A stretch of 64,000 bases of DNA from Hymenobacter wooponensis. Its GTDB lineage: Bacteria > Bacteroidota > Bacteroidia > Cytophagales > Hymenobacteraceae. Location: the NCBI RefSeq assembly GCF_004745865.1, contig NZ_SRKZ01000006.1, positions 419,381 to 483,380 on the forward strand, given 5' to 3'. The position numbers were made by a program, and so were the translations under genes. Shown here piece by piece: positions 16,987 to 26,170 of the stretch. The notes beneath the pieces were generated by a model. The model made no database searches, was not told where the DNA came from, and saw only the letters and a list, made by a program, of their open reading frames with translations. The stretch's first letter is position 1; every line of letters starts with the position of its first letter.

Positions 16987-17976
16987 GTGGTACACATCCG
17001 CAACATTGCCTTGCCCGATTTCCCTTTGCTACTCGCGCCCATGGAGGACGTTTCGGACCCGCCATTCCGGGCCGTGTGCAAACAAGGCGGGGCTGATTTG
17101 ATGTACACCGAGTTTATTTCTTCAGAAGGCCTGATTCGGGCCGCCGCCAAGAGCCGGCAGAAACTCGATGTATTTGACTACGAGCGGCCCATCGGGATTC
17201 AGCTGTTTGGCTCCGATGTGGAAACGATGGGCGAATGTGCCCGCATCAGCACTGAGGCCGGCCCCGACCTCATCGACATCAATTACGGCTGCCCCGTGAA
17301 GCAGGTGGCCTGCCGCGGCGCCGGAGCCGCCCTGCTCCGCGACATTCCGAAGATGGTGGAGATGACGGCCGCCGTGGTAAAAGCTACCCACCTGCCCGTG
17401 ACGGTAAAAACCCGCCTGGGCTGGGACGACTCCACTAAAAACGTGGAAGATGTAGCCGAGCGTCTGCAGGATATTGGTATTGAAGCCCTGACGGTGCACG
17501 GCCGCACTCGCGTGCAGATGTACAAGGGCGAGGCCGATTGGGAGCTGATTGGTCGCATCAAGAACAACCCGCGCATCAAGATTCCCATCTTCGGCAACGG
17601 CGACATCGACTCGCCCCAGAAAGCCGTGGAGTACAAGAACCGCTACGGCGTTGACGGCGTGATGATTGGCCGGGCCGCCATTGGCTACCCCTGGATTTTC
17701 AGAGAGGTGAAGCACTATGCCGCTACTGGCCAGCTGCTTCCACCCCCCACCGTGGAAGAGCGCGTGCAGGCTTGCCGGATGCACTTCGAGAAAAGCTTGG
17801 AATGGAAGGGCCCGCGGGCCGGCATTTTCGAGATGCGCCGCCACTACGCCCAGTATTTCCGGGGGCTAGAAGGTGCCCGCCAGTGGCGCACCCGCCTCGT
17901 TGACACCAACGACCCCGCGGAGATCCACGCCATCATGGATGAAATCATTGCCGCCGAGCCGGTTTTGGTGGGGTAA
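16987..17976 (+). CDS. dusB: tRNA-dihydrouridine synthase
   Basis: FMN-dependent enzyme reducing specific uridines in the tRNA D-loop. TIM-barrel with LAPMEDVSDPPFR at residues 16-28, DINYGCPVKQV with the catalytic Cys102, VKTRLGWDD, the tRNA/FMN loop IFGNGDI and GVMIGRAAIGYPWIF. The C-terminal helical domain includes HYAQYFRG. Length 329 residues, start GTG 16987, placed by the upstream promoter element. A 99-base inverted-repeat element directly follows the gene. Confidence 0.94.
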   Translation: MVHIRNIALPDFPLLLAPMEDVSDPPFRAVCKQGGADLMYTEFISSEGLIRAAAKSRQKLDVFDYERPIGIQLFGSDVETMGECARISTEAGPDLIDINYGCPVKQVACRGAGAALLRDIPKMVEMTAAVVKATHLPVTVKTRLGWDDSTKNVEDVAERLQDIGIEALTVHGRTRVQMYKGEADWELIGRIKNNPRIKIPIFGNGDIDSPQKAVEYKNRYGVDGVMIGRAAIGYPWIFREVKHYAATGQLLPPPTVEERVQACRMHFEKSLEWKGPRAGIFEMRRHYAQYFRGLEGARQWRTRLVDTNDPAEIHAIMDEIIAAEPVLVG

Positions 17977-17980
17977 CCCA

Positions 17981-18079
17981 AACGTCATCCTAACGAAGGA
18001 AGGATCTTATCACGCCTGAACGACTGGCCTAGTGCCTCGGGCTATCGTGACAAGATCCTTCCTTCGTCAGGATGACGTT
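17981..18079. repeat. Palindromic 99-base REP/MITE-like element
   Basis: Arms 17981-18014 and 18046-18079 are 34-base inverted repeats with two mismatches, around a 31-base centre. Both mismatches become G-U pairs in minus-strand RNA. The arms start AACGTCATCC and end GGATGACGTT. The element lies between two co-directional genes, has no open frame, and could be a small non-autonomous mobile element or a REP sequence. From memory, very similar GTCATCCTGACGAAGG-type words are scattered in related genomes; not checked. Confidence 0.7.
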
Positions 18080-18118
18080 CTTTTTTTCCTCTATTCCTTC
18101 CTCCCTCATTCTCCCCTC

Positions 18119-19078
18119 ATGCCCACCGCCCCCGCCCCGGCCATTACCTCCGCCCCTGGCTCGCAGACCGTGGCTCCGCCCCCACCCCACCGCACGCCGG
18201 CCTCAGCATGGGTATTGCTGATAGTTCTGGCTACTATTTGGGGTACTTCTTTTATCCTGATGAAGAAGGGGTTGGTGGTGTTTTCGGCGCTGGAGCTGGG
18301 TGCCACGCGGGTGAGTGTGGCCGCGCTCTTGCTACTGCCATTTGCCCTACAGCACATCCGAAAGGTAGAGCGCAGCCGGTTTAAGTGGCTGGTGCTGAGC
18401 GGCGTGGTGGGCACCCTGATTCCGGCCTTTCTGTTTGCTTACGCTGAAACCCGGCTGGCTTCTGGCCTAGCAGGGGTATTGAATGCACTTACGGCGGTAT
18501 TTACCTTAGTGGTGGGCGCGGCCTTCTTCGGGCAGAAGCTGACTGGCCTACGGGTGTTTGGAATAGGCCTTGGCCTGGCGGGCACGGTGGTCCTGATGCT
18601 GCTGGGCGGCAGCGGCGGCGATGCAACCCCAAGTGGCGAGAGCAATGCCTGGTATGGCCTCTACATTGTGCTGGCCACGCTGGGCTATGGCTTCAGCGTC
18701 AATATCATTAAGCACCACTTCAGCGGGATTCCGTCGGTAGCAGTTACGGGCCTGCTACTCCTGTTTATTGGCGGGCCAGCCCTGGCCTACCTGCTGCTGG
18801 GCACGCAATTCTTGCACAAGCTAGCCACCGTGCCCGGCGCCTGGACGGCCTTCGGCTACATTGCCCTGCTGGCTACCATGAGCACTGCTGTAGCTATGGT
18901 GCTATTCAACAAGCTCATTCAAAGCTCCACGGCGCTGTTCGCGGCTTCCAACACTTATCTGGTACCCATTATGGCATTGGGTTGGGGCCTGCTCGATGGT
19001 GAACAGTTCAACCTCTGGCACCTGCTGGGCATGCTCATTATCCTGGTAAGCGTGGCCATCATCCACCGGGCAAAGTAA
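18119..19078 (+). CDS. EamA/DMT family transporter
   Basis: Inner-membrane exporter of the drug/metabolite transporter superfamily with two EamA repeats. About ten hydrophobic helices are visible; repeat one includes ATIWGTSFILMKKGL and TLIPAFLFAYAETRLASGLAGVLNALTAVFTLVVGAAFF, repeat two ends ASNTYLVPIMALGWGLLDGE. ATG 18119 is chosen because the longer frame (18032) starts inside the inverted-repeat element. Length 319 residues. Substrate unknown. It converges with the helicase gene at 19245; that junction lacks the strong hairpin seen at most other convergent pairs in the window. Confidence 0.88.
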   Translation: MPTAPAPAITSAPGSQTVAPPPPHRTPASAWVLLIVLATIWGTSFILMKKGLVVFSALELGATRVSVAALLLLPFALQHIRKVERSRFKWLVLSGVVGTLIPAFLFAYAETRLASGLAGVLNALTAVFTLVVGAAFFGQKLTGLRVFGIGLGLAGTVVLMLLGGSGGDATPSGESNAWYGLYIVLATLGYGFSVNIIKHHFSGIPSVAVTGLLLLFIGGPALAYLLLGTQFLHKLATVPGAWTAFGYIALLATMSTAVAMVLFNKLIQSSTALFAASNTYLVPIMALGWGLLDGEQFNLWHLLGMLIILVSVAIIHRAK

Positions 19079-19244
19079 CAGCTGGAGGTAGTGTAGTAAT
19101 ACAGTATAGGAGAAAGAACAGGGAGTAAGGCTCTGGATTAGGCAACCTCATCACTACACACAGCCAGTAGTGGAAGCCTTTTAGTAGGTGCCGGCGAGGA
19201 GGGTGGCCTAGCCAATACCACTTGCAGCAATTAGGAAAACTGAT

Positions 19245-22200
19245 CTAGCTGGGGCGTAGAACTCCGTTGACCTCTTCTATCTCGCCTCGTCCCAGTAGGC
19301 CAGTGAGGGCAGGCTCCAGCTGCTGGCGCATGTCGTCGGAGAGGCGGCTGAAGCCGAGCAGGCGCACGGTGGGCAGGAACACGGCCTCGCGAGGTAGGGC
19401 AAAGCTTTGCTCTACTACGGTGCGCAGGGCGCGGGCCAGCTCTTCGGGAGCTACAAAGGTTAGCTTGCGGGAAATAGCGGGTAGGCTGCTTCGGTCGCGC
19501 AGGGGCGGTTGCTGCATGGTATTGTGCCAGAGGAAGTCGCCTTGCTGGCGCAAGTGGCGCAGGTTAGACGCTAGCAACGCCGCGTCGCGGCCGGCTTTGC
19601 GCATGCGGGCGCCTACTTGGGTAGCTCCGCTGGCTTGGGCCAGGCGGCGGGTGGCTTCGTCGAGGTGAATGGGGCTTTCAATGCGGACTACCTGCGCAAG
19701 CCAATTGGCTAACTGGCCTAGGCTATGCTGGTGCAGTTCGCGGTGGCCTACGGCGGCCGGTAGCTGCGCCACTTGGTACGGCTCGGCCAAAGGTTGGTCG
19801 GCGGCGAAAAGTTCTTCGCGCTCAATCCCAGTACCACTAGTTTCCAGCGTTACCTCAACTTCATCTGGCTCGTCGGAGTCGTCCTGGGCGGCGCGGCGAC
19901 TGGCTTCTTCGATGGCTTGCACTACACGCTCCGTTTCACGCTGCGGGTCCCGGAACCAGTCGGTGCTCCAGATGCGGTGCAAGCGCCAGCCCACGGCTTC
20001 TAGCACTTGCTGGCGTAACCGGTCCCGGTCGCGGGCCGAGCGGGCGGAGTGGTACATGGCCCCGTCGCACTCAATACCCAGCACGTAGCGGCCGGGCTGA
20101 TCGGGGTCTACGACCGCCAAATCAATGTAAAAGCCTTGGCTGCCAATTTGGGGGCGCACGGTATAGCCTCGGGCAGTGAGGGCACTGTACACGGCTTCCT
20201 CAAACGGCGACTCCATCTCGCGGCCAGTTTCTTCGTTCTGGTTTAGGCGCCCGTGCTGAGCGAAATTCAGGAAGGTTTTTAGGGCGGCCACGCCCTTGGC
20301 GCGGGTACGGGCAAGGTCCAGATCATCGGCGGTGAGGTTGGTGAACACCTCGCAGCGCTGTTTAGCCCTAGTGATGAGCACGTTCAGCCGCCGCTCGCCC
20401 CCTTCCCCGTTCAAAGGCCCAAAGCTCATGGTCAGGTAGCCATCCTTCGTGCGGCCGTAGCCCACGCTGATCAGGATAACGTCGCGCTCATCGCCCTGCA
20501 CATTTTCCAGGTTCTTGTTGAAGAATGGCTCGTGGGGGTGACGGTTGAAAAAGGCTTCCGTTTCGGGGTGCTGGCGGCGCAGCTTTTCCAGTGCGTCCTG
20601 AATGGCCTGGCGCTGCGCTGTGCTAAAAGCTACCACGCCTAGCGTGAGGCGCGGTGTGGTACGGGCGTGGTGCAGTACCGCTTCTGCCACGGCCTGCGCC
20701 TCCAGCGGGTTCGTGCGGGTAGTGCCCCGCTCGTAGTGCGTAGTGGGCAGATGATGATATACCAGCCCCAACTGCCCCTGCCCGCCCGGGCTAGGGAAAA
20801 TCACCAGCTTATCCTCATAAAACAGGTGATTGGAAGCCGCAATGAGCGACTGGTGCAAGCTGCGATAGTGCCAGCGCAGCATCCGCTCGGGCATTTGGCG
20901 AGCCTTGCACAACTCCAGAATACTCTGGATGTCGGCCGTTACATTTTCTTCGTCGGCGTCTTCGCCACTGCCGGTTAAGGAGTCAAAGAAGGAGGTGGGC
21001 GGCAGCTGCTTAGAATCGCCGACTACTACCAGCTGCCGGCCGCGGGCAATAGCACCCAGTGCATCCACGGGCTTCACCTGCGAGGCCTCATCGAATACTA
21101 CCAGGTCAAATTCCACAGCACCCGGCGGCAGGTAGTTGGCCACCGACAGCGGCGACATCATGAATACTGGCTTAATGGCCTGCACGGCCCGCCCGGCTTG
21201 CTGCATGAGCTTGCGCAGGGGCAAGTGCCGGGTCTTTTTGGCGAATTCATTGCGCAACAGCAGCATTTGCCCGCCCGCCTGCGGGTGCGGCAAGCCCTCA
21301 TAATGCTGGCGCAGGGCCCGAATACGGTTGTGATAGAGTGAATCCTGATCGGCTTGCCGGAAGCGGGCGGCGGTTTCCTCGTGGCTGGCCCGCTCAAATT
21401 GCCGGAGAGCCGGGTGCTGCTCGTAGGCCTGGCGCTGCAGGTACTCGAGCCAAGTTTGGCGCACGGCCGAGGCCAACAGGCGCGAGGCGTGGGGCCAGCT
21501 TTCGGCTAGCAGCAGAAGCTCCGGCAGTTGCTCGGTTTGCACGGCTGCGGCTACGTTATTCCACTCCGTAGTCAGACGTAAGGCGGGTATGTCGGCAGCC
21601 CAAGCAGTCAGGGTCCGTAACTGAGTTTCGAAAGACTGAAACTGCAGCCGGCCGACCGACCCAAAGCGGCGTGCTTCATTAAGCTGCAGGGCATCGGCTA
21701 CGGTCTGCACGGCGGTTCGGTGTTGCACTAGCGCCGCTTCCAAAGCCGCTAGTGGCGCAACTATCTCGTCGGGGCGCGCTTCGCGTTGCAGATAGGTGAG
21801 GATGGTAGCCGGCAACTCACCACGGACAATCCGCTGGTGCGTGAGGGTTAGATACTCCTGCGTTTTCAGCAGCGTAGGCCAGTCAGAACGCTCTCCCTGC
21901 CAGCTCGCCCCAAAGAGTTGCTGCCCTAGGCCACTCGCTTCAGCTATGGTTTTCACGTGGCGGACAGCTTCGTGGATAGCGTCGATAACCGTGATTATTC
22001 CATTTGACTCTTTTGGCAATGGGCCACGCCAGATACTTTGCAGGCGCTTGCGGGCCCGACGGTAGTCACTGCTAAGGAAGCTCCACCACTTGTCGCCGGC
22101 GGCTAGCAGGGCCGCGCGCTCCATAAGCAGTTGCTGGTCCCAGGCCTCGGGCAACAGCGTGGTCTCATGCTGCTGGCGAAGGGCTCTGTAGGCCAGTCCG

Positions 22201-24041
22201 GCAGCTAAAATTTCCTGAATCCGGCTTGCTTGCTGATGCCAGGCCGAATCTGCTACGGCCGCCCCTAGGAGAGGCGGCGCCAGCTGGGCGTGGCGGGCGG
22301 ACGGCAACAGCTGCTCCGCTGCCGTGCGCTCCGTGGGAATGGGTAACCCAAGCTGTTCTGCCAGAGGTTGGGCCGCGGCTTGCAAGCTAGCTACGGCTGC
22401 CTGTGCCGCTTCAAGCTGAGCAGCCAGGGCCGCCTGCTCGGCGGGTAGCAGTACCGTTAGCTCACTGCCCCAGAATAATAACTCTTTGGGCAAACCTATT
22501 TTTTGCAATGTGGCCTGCAAGCGGGTAGCCAGCGCCTCAGCATGGGCCGCGTCGGCATCAGTCCAGGTGGCTAGGCCAGTAAAGGCGATGCGCGGTAGCT
22601 CCGCTGAGCCGCGCTCTTCCACTAGGCGCAGTAATTCACCGTTGACCTGCTGGGCAGTACGGCGGCTGCGGCCGATGGGCGCATTCACGGCCAAGGCGTA
22701 GTCGTTGAGGGCTTGGCGGTAGCGGGGCAGCTGGGCCATTTGGTCCTCTACGTTGGCCACGGCAGCGGGTCGTCCCAGGCTCAGGGTCTGGCGCAACTCG
22801 TCGTGCAGGGCTTTTTTGTTGGCCTTGTGGCTGTGCAGCTCTAAGCAGGCCGCGCCTAGGCCTAGCGCATCTAGGCGGCGCTTTACCACTTCCAGAGCGG
22901 CCATTTTCTCCGCCACAAACAGCACTTTCTTCCCCGCCCCAATGGCTTCGGCTAGCAGGTTGGCAATGGTTTGCGACTTCCCGGTGCCGGGCGGACCCTG
23001 CACCACCAGGTTACGCCCTTCCTGCACCGCCAGCAAAGCCAGCAGCTGGGAGCTGTCGGCATCCAAGACCTGGTGCAGCTCGTGAGCAGTGCTTTCGGTA
23101 TCGAGGAAAGCGGTGTCGCCTACAGTGGGGGCAGCGTCGCGGAAGCCAGTTTCCGCACCCAGGAGCGCTTCAATGGCCGGATGGTCGAGTAGGGTGGTGC
23201 CGCTAGGCCAGGTGGTGGGGTCCAGGTCGCGGTAGAGCATGAACTTACCGAAGGAGAAGAAACCCAGCGCAATGCGGTTGGGCTCTACCTGCCAGCGCGC
23301 AAACCCTGCTACGGCTGCGGCCACGGCGGTATAGTAGTCGGGCAGCGCCGTTTCCTCTTCCAGCGAAGGGAGCACCATTCCGAAGCTAGCCTTCAGCTTG
23401 GCTTGCAAGGAGAGGTTGCTCTCGATTTCGGCCCCGGTGTAGCGCAGCTTAAACCGCTCGGCCGCGGTGCCGCGCTCCAGCAGTACGGGTACTAGCACCA
23501 ACGGCGCATGGCGGGGTTCTTCACCGCTCTCGGCCTCGTACCACGTCAGCATGCCCAGGGCCAGGTACAGAATGTTCACGCCCTGCTCTTCCAGACTGGT
23601 TCGGGCAGTATAATAGGTATTGAGCAAGCGGCTTTCCAGCTTGGCCAGCGGCTCAGCGGTTTGCAGCTTATTGTCGGTTAGTAGGGTCTGTCGCTCCTCC
23701 ACGGTAAGCTCCGGCAGGGGCGCAGCGTCATCTACTACGGCTTTTTCAGGGGCAGACTCCGTAACCAGGTCAGCAGTAGGGGCGGTAAGTGCTTTCTTGC
23801 GGGGCTCTGGGGCAGCCTGGAAGTACATAGTTTTCCCCTGGCTTACCAGCACCTCGTACACCGCCGTGGCCTGTTCCTGCACTACGGTTACGCCCTGGGA
23901 TTTGGAAAGCCGAAAGTTGAGCAGTGGATTACGCAAGCCTAGGTCCAACAGCTCCTGGCGGGAGGCCTCCAGGCGAGCCGCAAGGGAGGAAGTCGGGGGG
24001 TGCGAAGTGGTAACTGGAGAGATAGGAGAATCTGATTCCAT
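19245..24041 (-). CDS. DUF4011 / SF1 helicase / Vsr-like nuclease / DUF3320 protein, candidate antiviral defence gene
   Basis: A 1598-residue multi-domain protein. Residues about 20-330 match DUF4011 (LDLGLRNPLLNFR opening). A superfamily I helicase follows: Walker A GPPGTGKS near residue 350, Walker B VVFDEASQVKP near 985, GDSKQLPP, and motifs V-VI in VQGDERDVILISVGYG and RRLNVLITRAKQR. A Vsr/MTES-1575-like endonuclease covers about 1275-1390 with ESPFEEAVY, IDLAVVDP, GIECDGAMYHS and LHRIWSTDWF. DUF3320 follows (about 1450-1500). ATG 24041 is preferred to TTG 24080. This architecture is, from memory, that of the single-gene Hhe antiphage system in defence catalogues. No toxin or methylase neighbours it. 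Biochemical role is inferred. Confidence 0.9.
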   Translation of the reverse strand: MESDSPISPVTTSHPPTSSLAARLEASRQELLDLGLRNPLLNFRLSKSQGVTVVQEQATAVYEVLVSQGKTMYFQAAPEPRKKALTAPTADLVTESAPEKAVVDDAAPLPELTVEERQTLLTDNKLQTAEPLAKLESRLLNTYYTARTSLEEQGVNILYLALGMLTWYEAESGEEPRHAPLVLVPVLLERGTAAERFKLRYTGAEIESNLSLQAKLKASFGMVLPSLEEETALPDYYTAVAAAVAGFARWQVEPNRIALGFFSFGKFMLYRDLDPTTWPSGTTLLDHPAIEALLGAETGFRDAAPTVGDTAFLDTESTAHELHQVLDADSSQLLALLAVQEGRNLVVQGPPGTGKSQTIANLLAEAIGAGKKVLFVAEKMAALEVVKRRLDALGLGAACLELHSHKANKKALHDELRQTLSLGRPAAVANVEDQMAQLPRYRQALNDYALAVNAPIGRSRRTAQQVNGELLRLVEERGSAELPRIAFTGLATWTDADAAHAEALATRLQATLQKIGLPKELLFWGSELTVLLPAEQAALAAQLEAAQAAVASLQAAAQPLAEQLGLPIPTERTAAEQLLPSARHAQLAPPLLGAAVADSAWHQQASRIQEILAAGLAYRALRQQHETTLLPEAWDQQLLMERAALLAAGDKWWSFLSSDYRRARKRLQSIWRGPLPKESNGIITVIDAIHEAVRHVKTIAEASGLGQQLFGASWQGERSDWPTLLKTQEYLTLTHQRIVRGELPATILTYLQREARPDEIVAPLAALEAALVQHRTAVQTVADALQLNEARRFGSVGRLQFQSFETQLRTLTAWAADIPALRLTTEWNNVAAAVQTEQLPELLLLAESWPHASRLLASAVRQTWLEYLQRQAYEQHPALRQFERASHEETAARFRQADQDSLYHNRIRALRQHYEGLPHPQAGGQMLLLRNEFAKKTRHLPLRKLMQQAGRAVQAIKPVFMMSPLSVANYLPPGAVEFDLVVFDEASQVKPVDALGAIARGRQLVVVGDSKQLPPTSFFDSLTGSGEDADEENVTADIQSILELCKARQMPERMLRWHYRSLHQSLIAASNHLFYEDKLVIFPSPGGQGQLGLVYHHLPTTHYERGTTRTNPLEAQAVAEAVLHHARTTPRLTLGVVAFSTAQRQAIQDALEKLRRQHPETEAFFNRHPHEPFFNKNLENVQGDERDVILISVGYGRTKDGYLTMSFGPLNGEGGERRLNVLITRAKQRCEVFTNLTADDLDLARTRAKGVAALKTFLNFAQHGRLNQNEETGREMESPFEEAVYSALTARGYTVRPQIGSQGFYIDLAVVDPDQPGRYVLGIECDGAMYHSARSARDRDRLRQQVLEAVGWRLHRIWSTDWFRDPQRETERVVQAIEEASRRAAQDDSDEPDEVEVTLETSGTGIEREELFAADQPLAEPYQVAQLPAAVGHRELHQHSLGQLANWLAQVVRIESPIHLDEATRRLAQASGATQVGARMRKAGRDAALLASNLRHLRQQGDFLWHNTMQQPPLRDRSSLPAISRKLTFVAPEELARALRTVVEQSFALPREAVFLPTVRLLGFSRLSDDMRQQLEPALTGLLGRGEIEEVNGVLRPS

Positions 24042-24133
24042 AGGAATTGCCGAGGGAGAATACAGCCGGCCAGCATTCAAGTTACAGCCGTGGTCTTCTC
24101 AGAACAACTGGTAAGCGCCCCTGCCCTTACGCC

Positions 24134-24170
24134 AAACGCCCCGGCTACTTGCTCAGCAACCGGGGCGTTT
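24134..24170 (-). terminator. Intrinsic terminator of the APC permease gene
   Basis: AAACGCCCCGG (24134-24144) pairs with CCGGGGCGTTT (24160-24170), 11 bp, about 35 bases beyond the permease stop on the minus strand. Confidence 0.75.
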
Positions 24171-24203
24171 GGGTAATAAAAGAACTTGCCGTTAAGGCTT
24201 GCG

Positions 24204-25976
24204 CTAGCGTAGGCGGGCGCCATTTGGCGACAGCCGCAGCCCTAGCTTGCTGTTTTTGAAACCGTAGTTGAAGTACAGGGCCAGCCCAATAACCAGCCAG
24301 CCGAAGAAGAGCAGCCAGTTGTTGATGCCGAGCTGGGTCATGAGGTAGAGGTTGGTGAGCAGGCCTAGCACCGGCAGTAGGGAGAGGCGCTTGCGGAACG
24401 ACAGCCAAGCCAGCACCAAACAAAACACGAAGAATACCAGCATGGGGATGTAATGACGACCTTCCTCGTAGCCGCTGCTGAGCGCCTGCTGAAATTCCTG
24501 GATACCCGCTTGGTTATACATAAACAAGAGCACCGCACCCACCACCAGTACCAGCGGCACCAGAAACTGCCCATTGATGTAGGGCACCTTAAACCGGGCA
24601 TTCGATTGGCCTAGCGGGTCAATAATCAGAATGCCGCCGCACACCAGCGCAAACGCAAACAGGGTACCAATGCTCGTCAGGTCAATTACCAAGTCCATGT
24701 TCAGCAGCATGGCTGGCACGCCCACAAAGAAGCCCGTAACGATGGTGCTGAACGAGGGCGTGTGAAACTTAGGGTGCACCCGCGAGAATACGGGGGGCAG
24801 CAGTCCGTCGCGCGACATAGTCATCCAGATGCGGGGCTGCCCGATCTGGAACACCAGTAGCACCGAGGCCATGGCCAGCACCGCCGACACGGCCACCACG
24901 CCGCCCAGCCATTTTACGCCTACTTTATTGAACACGTAGGCCAGGGGGTCACCCACCGCTAGCTCTTTGTAATTCACCATACCCGTGAGTACCAGCGTAA
25001 TAATCACGTAGAGAATGGTGCAGATAATGAGGGCATAGATCATGGCCCGGGGCAAGTCGCGCTGGGGGTTCTTGCATTCCTCGGCCGTAGTGGAAATAGC
25101 ATCGAAGCCGATGTAAGCGAAGAATACCGCCGATACGCCTTTGAGCACGCCACCAATGCCGTTCGGGGCGAAGGGGCTCCAGTTTTCGGGCTGCACGTAG
25201 AAGGCACCCACCAGAATTACCACCGCTACCACTACTAGTTTCAGGGCTACCAGCAGGTTAGAGGCGTTCTTAGATTCCTTGATGCCCACGTACACCAGCG
25301 CCGTAATGGCTAGGGTAATGAGGCCCGCGGGCAGATCGAGGACGAGGCGTAGGCCACCCGGCAGCTCAGGGGCGGCGCTCCAAGCTCGGTAGCCTTCCAG
25401 TTGCGCCGCAGAAGCTTCGGCCAGCGGCTTACCCGACTGCATTAGCTCCAGCACTTCATTATAGTGTTTATGAGCACTTTGCATACCCATGGTAAGCCAG
25501 ATGGGCACGTTGACACCTACGCCTTGTAACAGGCCGGTAAAGTAATCTGACCAGGATATAGCCACTACGATGTTGCCCACCGCATACTCCATAATCAGGG
25601 CCCAGCCGATAATCCAGGCGGCCAACTCGCCGAAGGAAGCATAGGCGTAGGTATAGGCCGAGCCGCTTACCGGGATGGTGGCCGCAAACTGCGCGTAGCA
25701 CAAGGCCGAGAAGGCGCAGGCAATAGCGGTAAACACAAACAGCAACGACACGGCCGGTCCACCATCGTGGGAGGCATTACCAATGGTGCTGAAAATGCCG
25801 GCTCCAATTACGGCTGCAATGCCCAGCGAGGTTAGGTCGCGGACGGTGAGGTGGCGCTCTAGTCCACCACCGTGGCCGTGGCCGTCGGCATCGGCGGGTG
25901 GGTTGTGCAGAATATCGTCGAGGCTTTTGCGGCGAAACAGGCCGCTGAGGCGCGAAGGCGGGAGAGGTGTAGACAA
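24204..25976 (-). CDS. APC family amino acid permease (CAT-like)
   Basis: Inner-membrane amino-acid transporter of the APC superfamily, cationic-amino-acid-transporter type. The cytoplasmic N-terminus has FRRKSLDDIL, then the first helix with GIAAVIGAGIFSTIG, the family's substrate-binding unwound segment. About 12-14 hydrophobic helices follow, with FFAYIGFDAISTTAEECKNPQRDLPRAM and ALAMASVLLVFQIGQPRIWMTMSRDGLLP typical of the CAT/YfnA group. Length 590. The start is TTG 25976; no ATG occurs before the first helix. Specific substrate not determinable. Confidence 0.9.
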   Translation of the reverse strand: MSTPLPPSRLSGLFRRKSLDDILHNPPADADGHGHGGGLERHLTVRDLTSLGIAAVIGAGIFSTIGNASHDGGPAVSLLFVFTAIACAFSALCYAQFAATIPVSGSAYTYAYASFGELAAWIIGWALIMEYAVGNIVVAISWSDYFTGLLQGVGVNVPIWLTMGMQSAHKHYNEVLELMQSGKPLAEASAAQLEGYRAWSAAPELPGGLRLVLDLPAGLITLAITALVYVGIKESKNASNLLVALKLVVVAVVILVGAFYVQPENWSPFAPNGIGGVLKGVSAVFFAYIGFDAISTTAEECKNPQRDLPRAMIYALIICTILYVIITLVLTGMVNYKELAVGDPLAYVFNKVGVKWLGGVVAVSAVLAMASVLLVFQIGQPRIWMTMSRDGLLPPVFSRVHPKFHTPSFSTIVTGFFVGVPAMLLNMDLVIDLTSIGTLFAFALVCGGILIIDPLGQSNARFKVPYINGQFLVPLVLVVGAVLLFMYNQAGIQEFQQALSSGYEEGRHYIPMLVFFVFCLVLAWLSFRKRLSLLPVLGLLTNLYLMTQLGINNWLLFFGWLVIGLALYFNYGFKNSKLGLRLSPNGARLR

Positions 25977-26117
25977 GGGGCTGTTGTGAGAGGTTAAGGG
26001 GGCAAAAGATACAGAATAATGCCGGGGGCTGCACGTGGCTTGATGTAACGGCCCTCATAGCCAAGATGTAGAACCAACTGCCCCATCTTCATTTTCCGAA
26101 GAAATTTATTAGGCCTT

Positions 26118-26170
26118 TATGGAAAGTGGCCTAGCGCGGCATCACTACAGCAAACCTAACCCGCTGCCGT
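26118..26170 (+). repeat. 53-base leader, copy 1 of a duplicated upstream region
   Basis: This 53-base stretch ending at the ATG of the first Cys-motif gene is almost the same as 26909-26961 before the second. Shared words include TATGGAAAGTGGCCTA and CAGCAAAC. The duplication therefore included regulatory DNA as well as the coding start. Confidence 0.75.

Noticed and set aside
17122..17844. 240-residue open frame opposite dusB
   Set aside because: Antisense shadow in high-GC coding DNA; composition His/Gly-rich and no domain pattern.
17981..18079. Insertion sequence
   Set aside because: Inverted repeats without any transposase frame; too short for an autonomous element.
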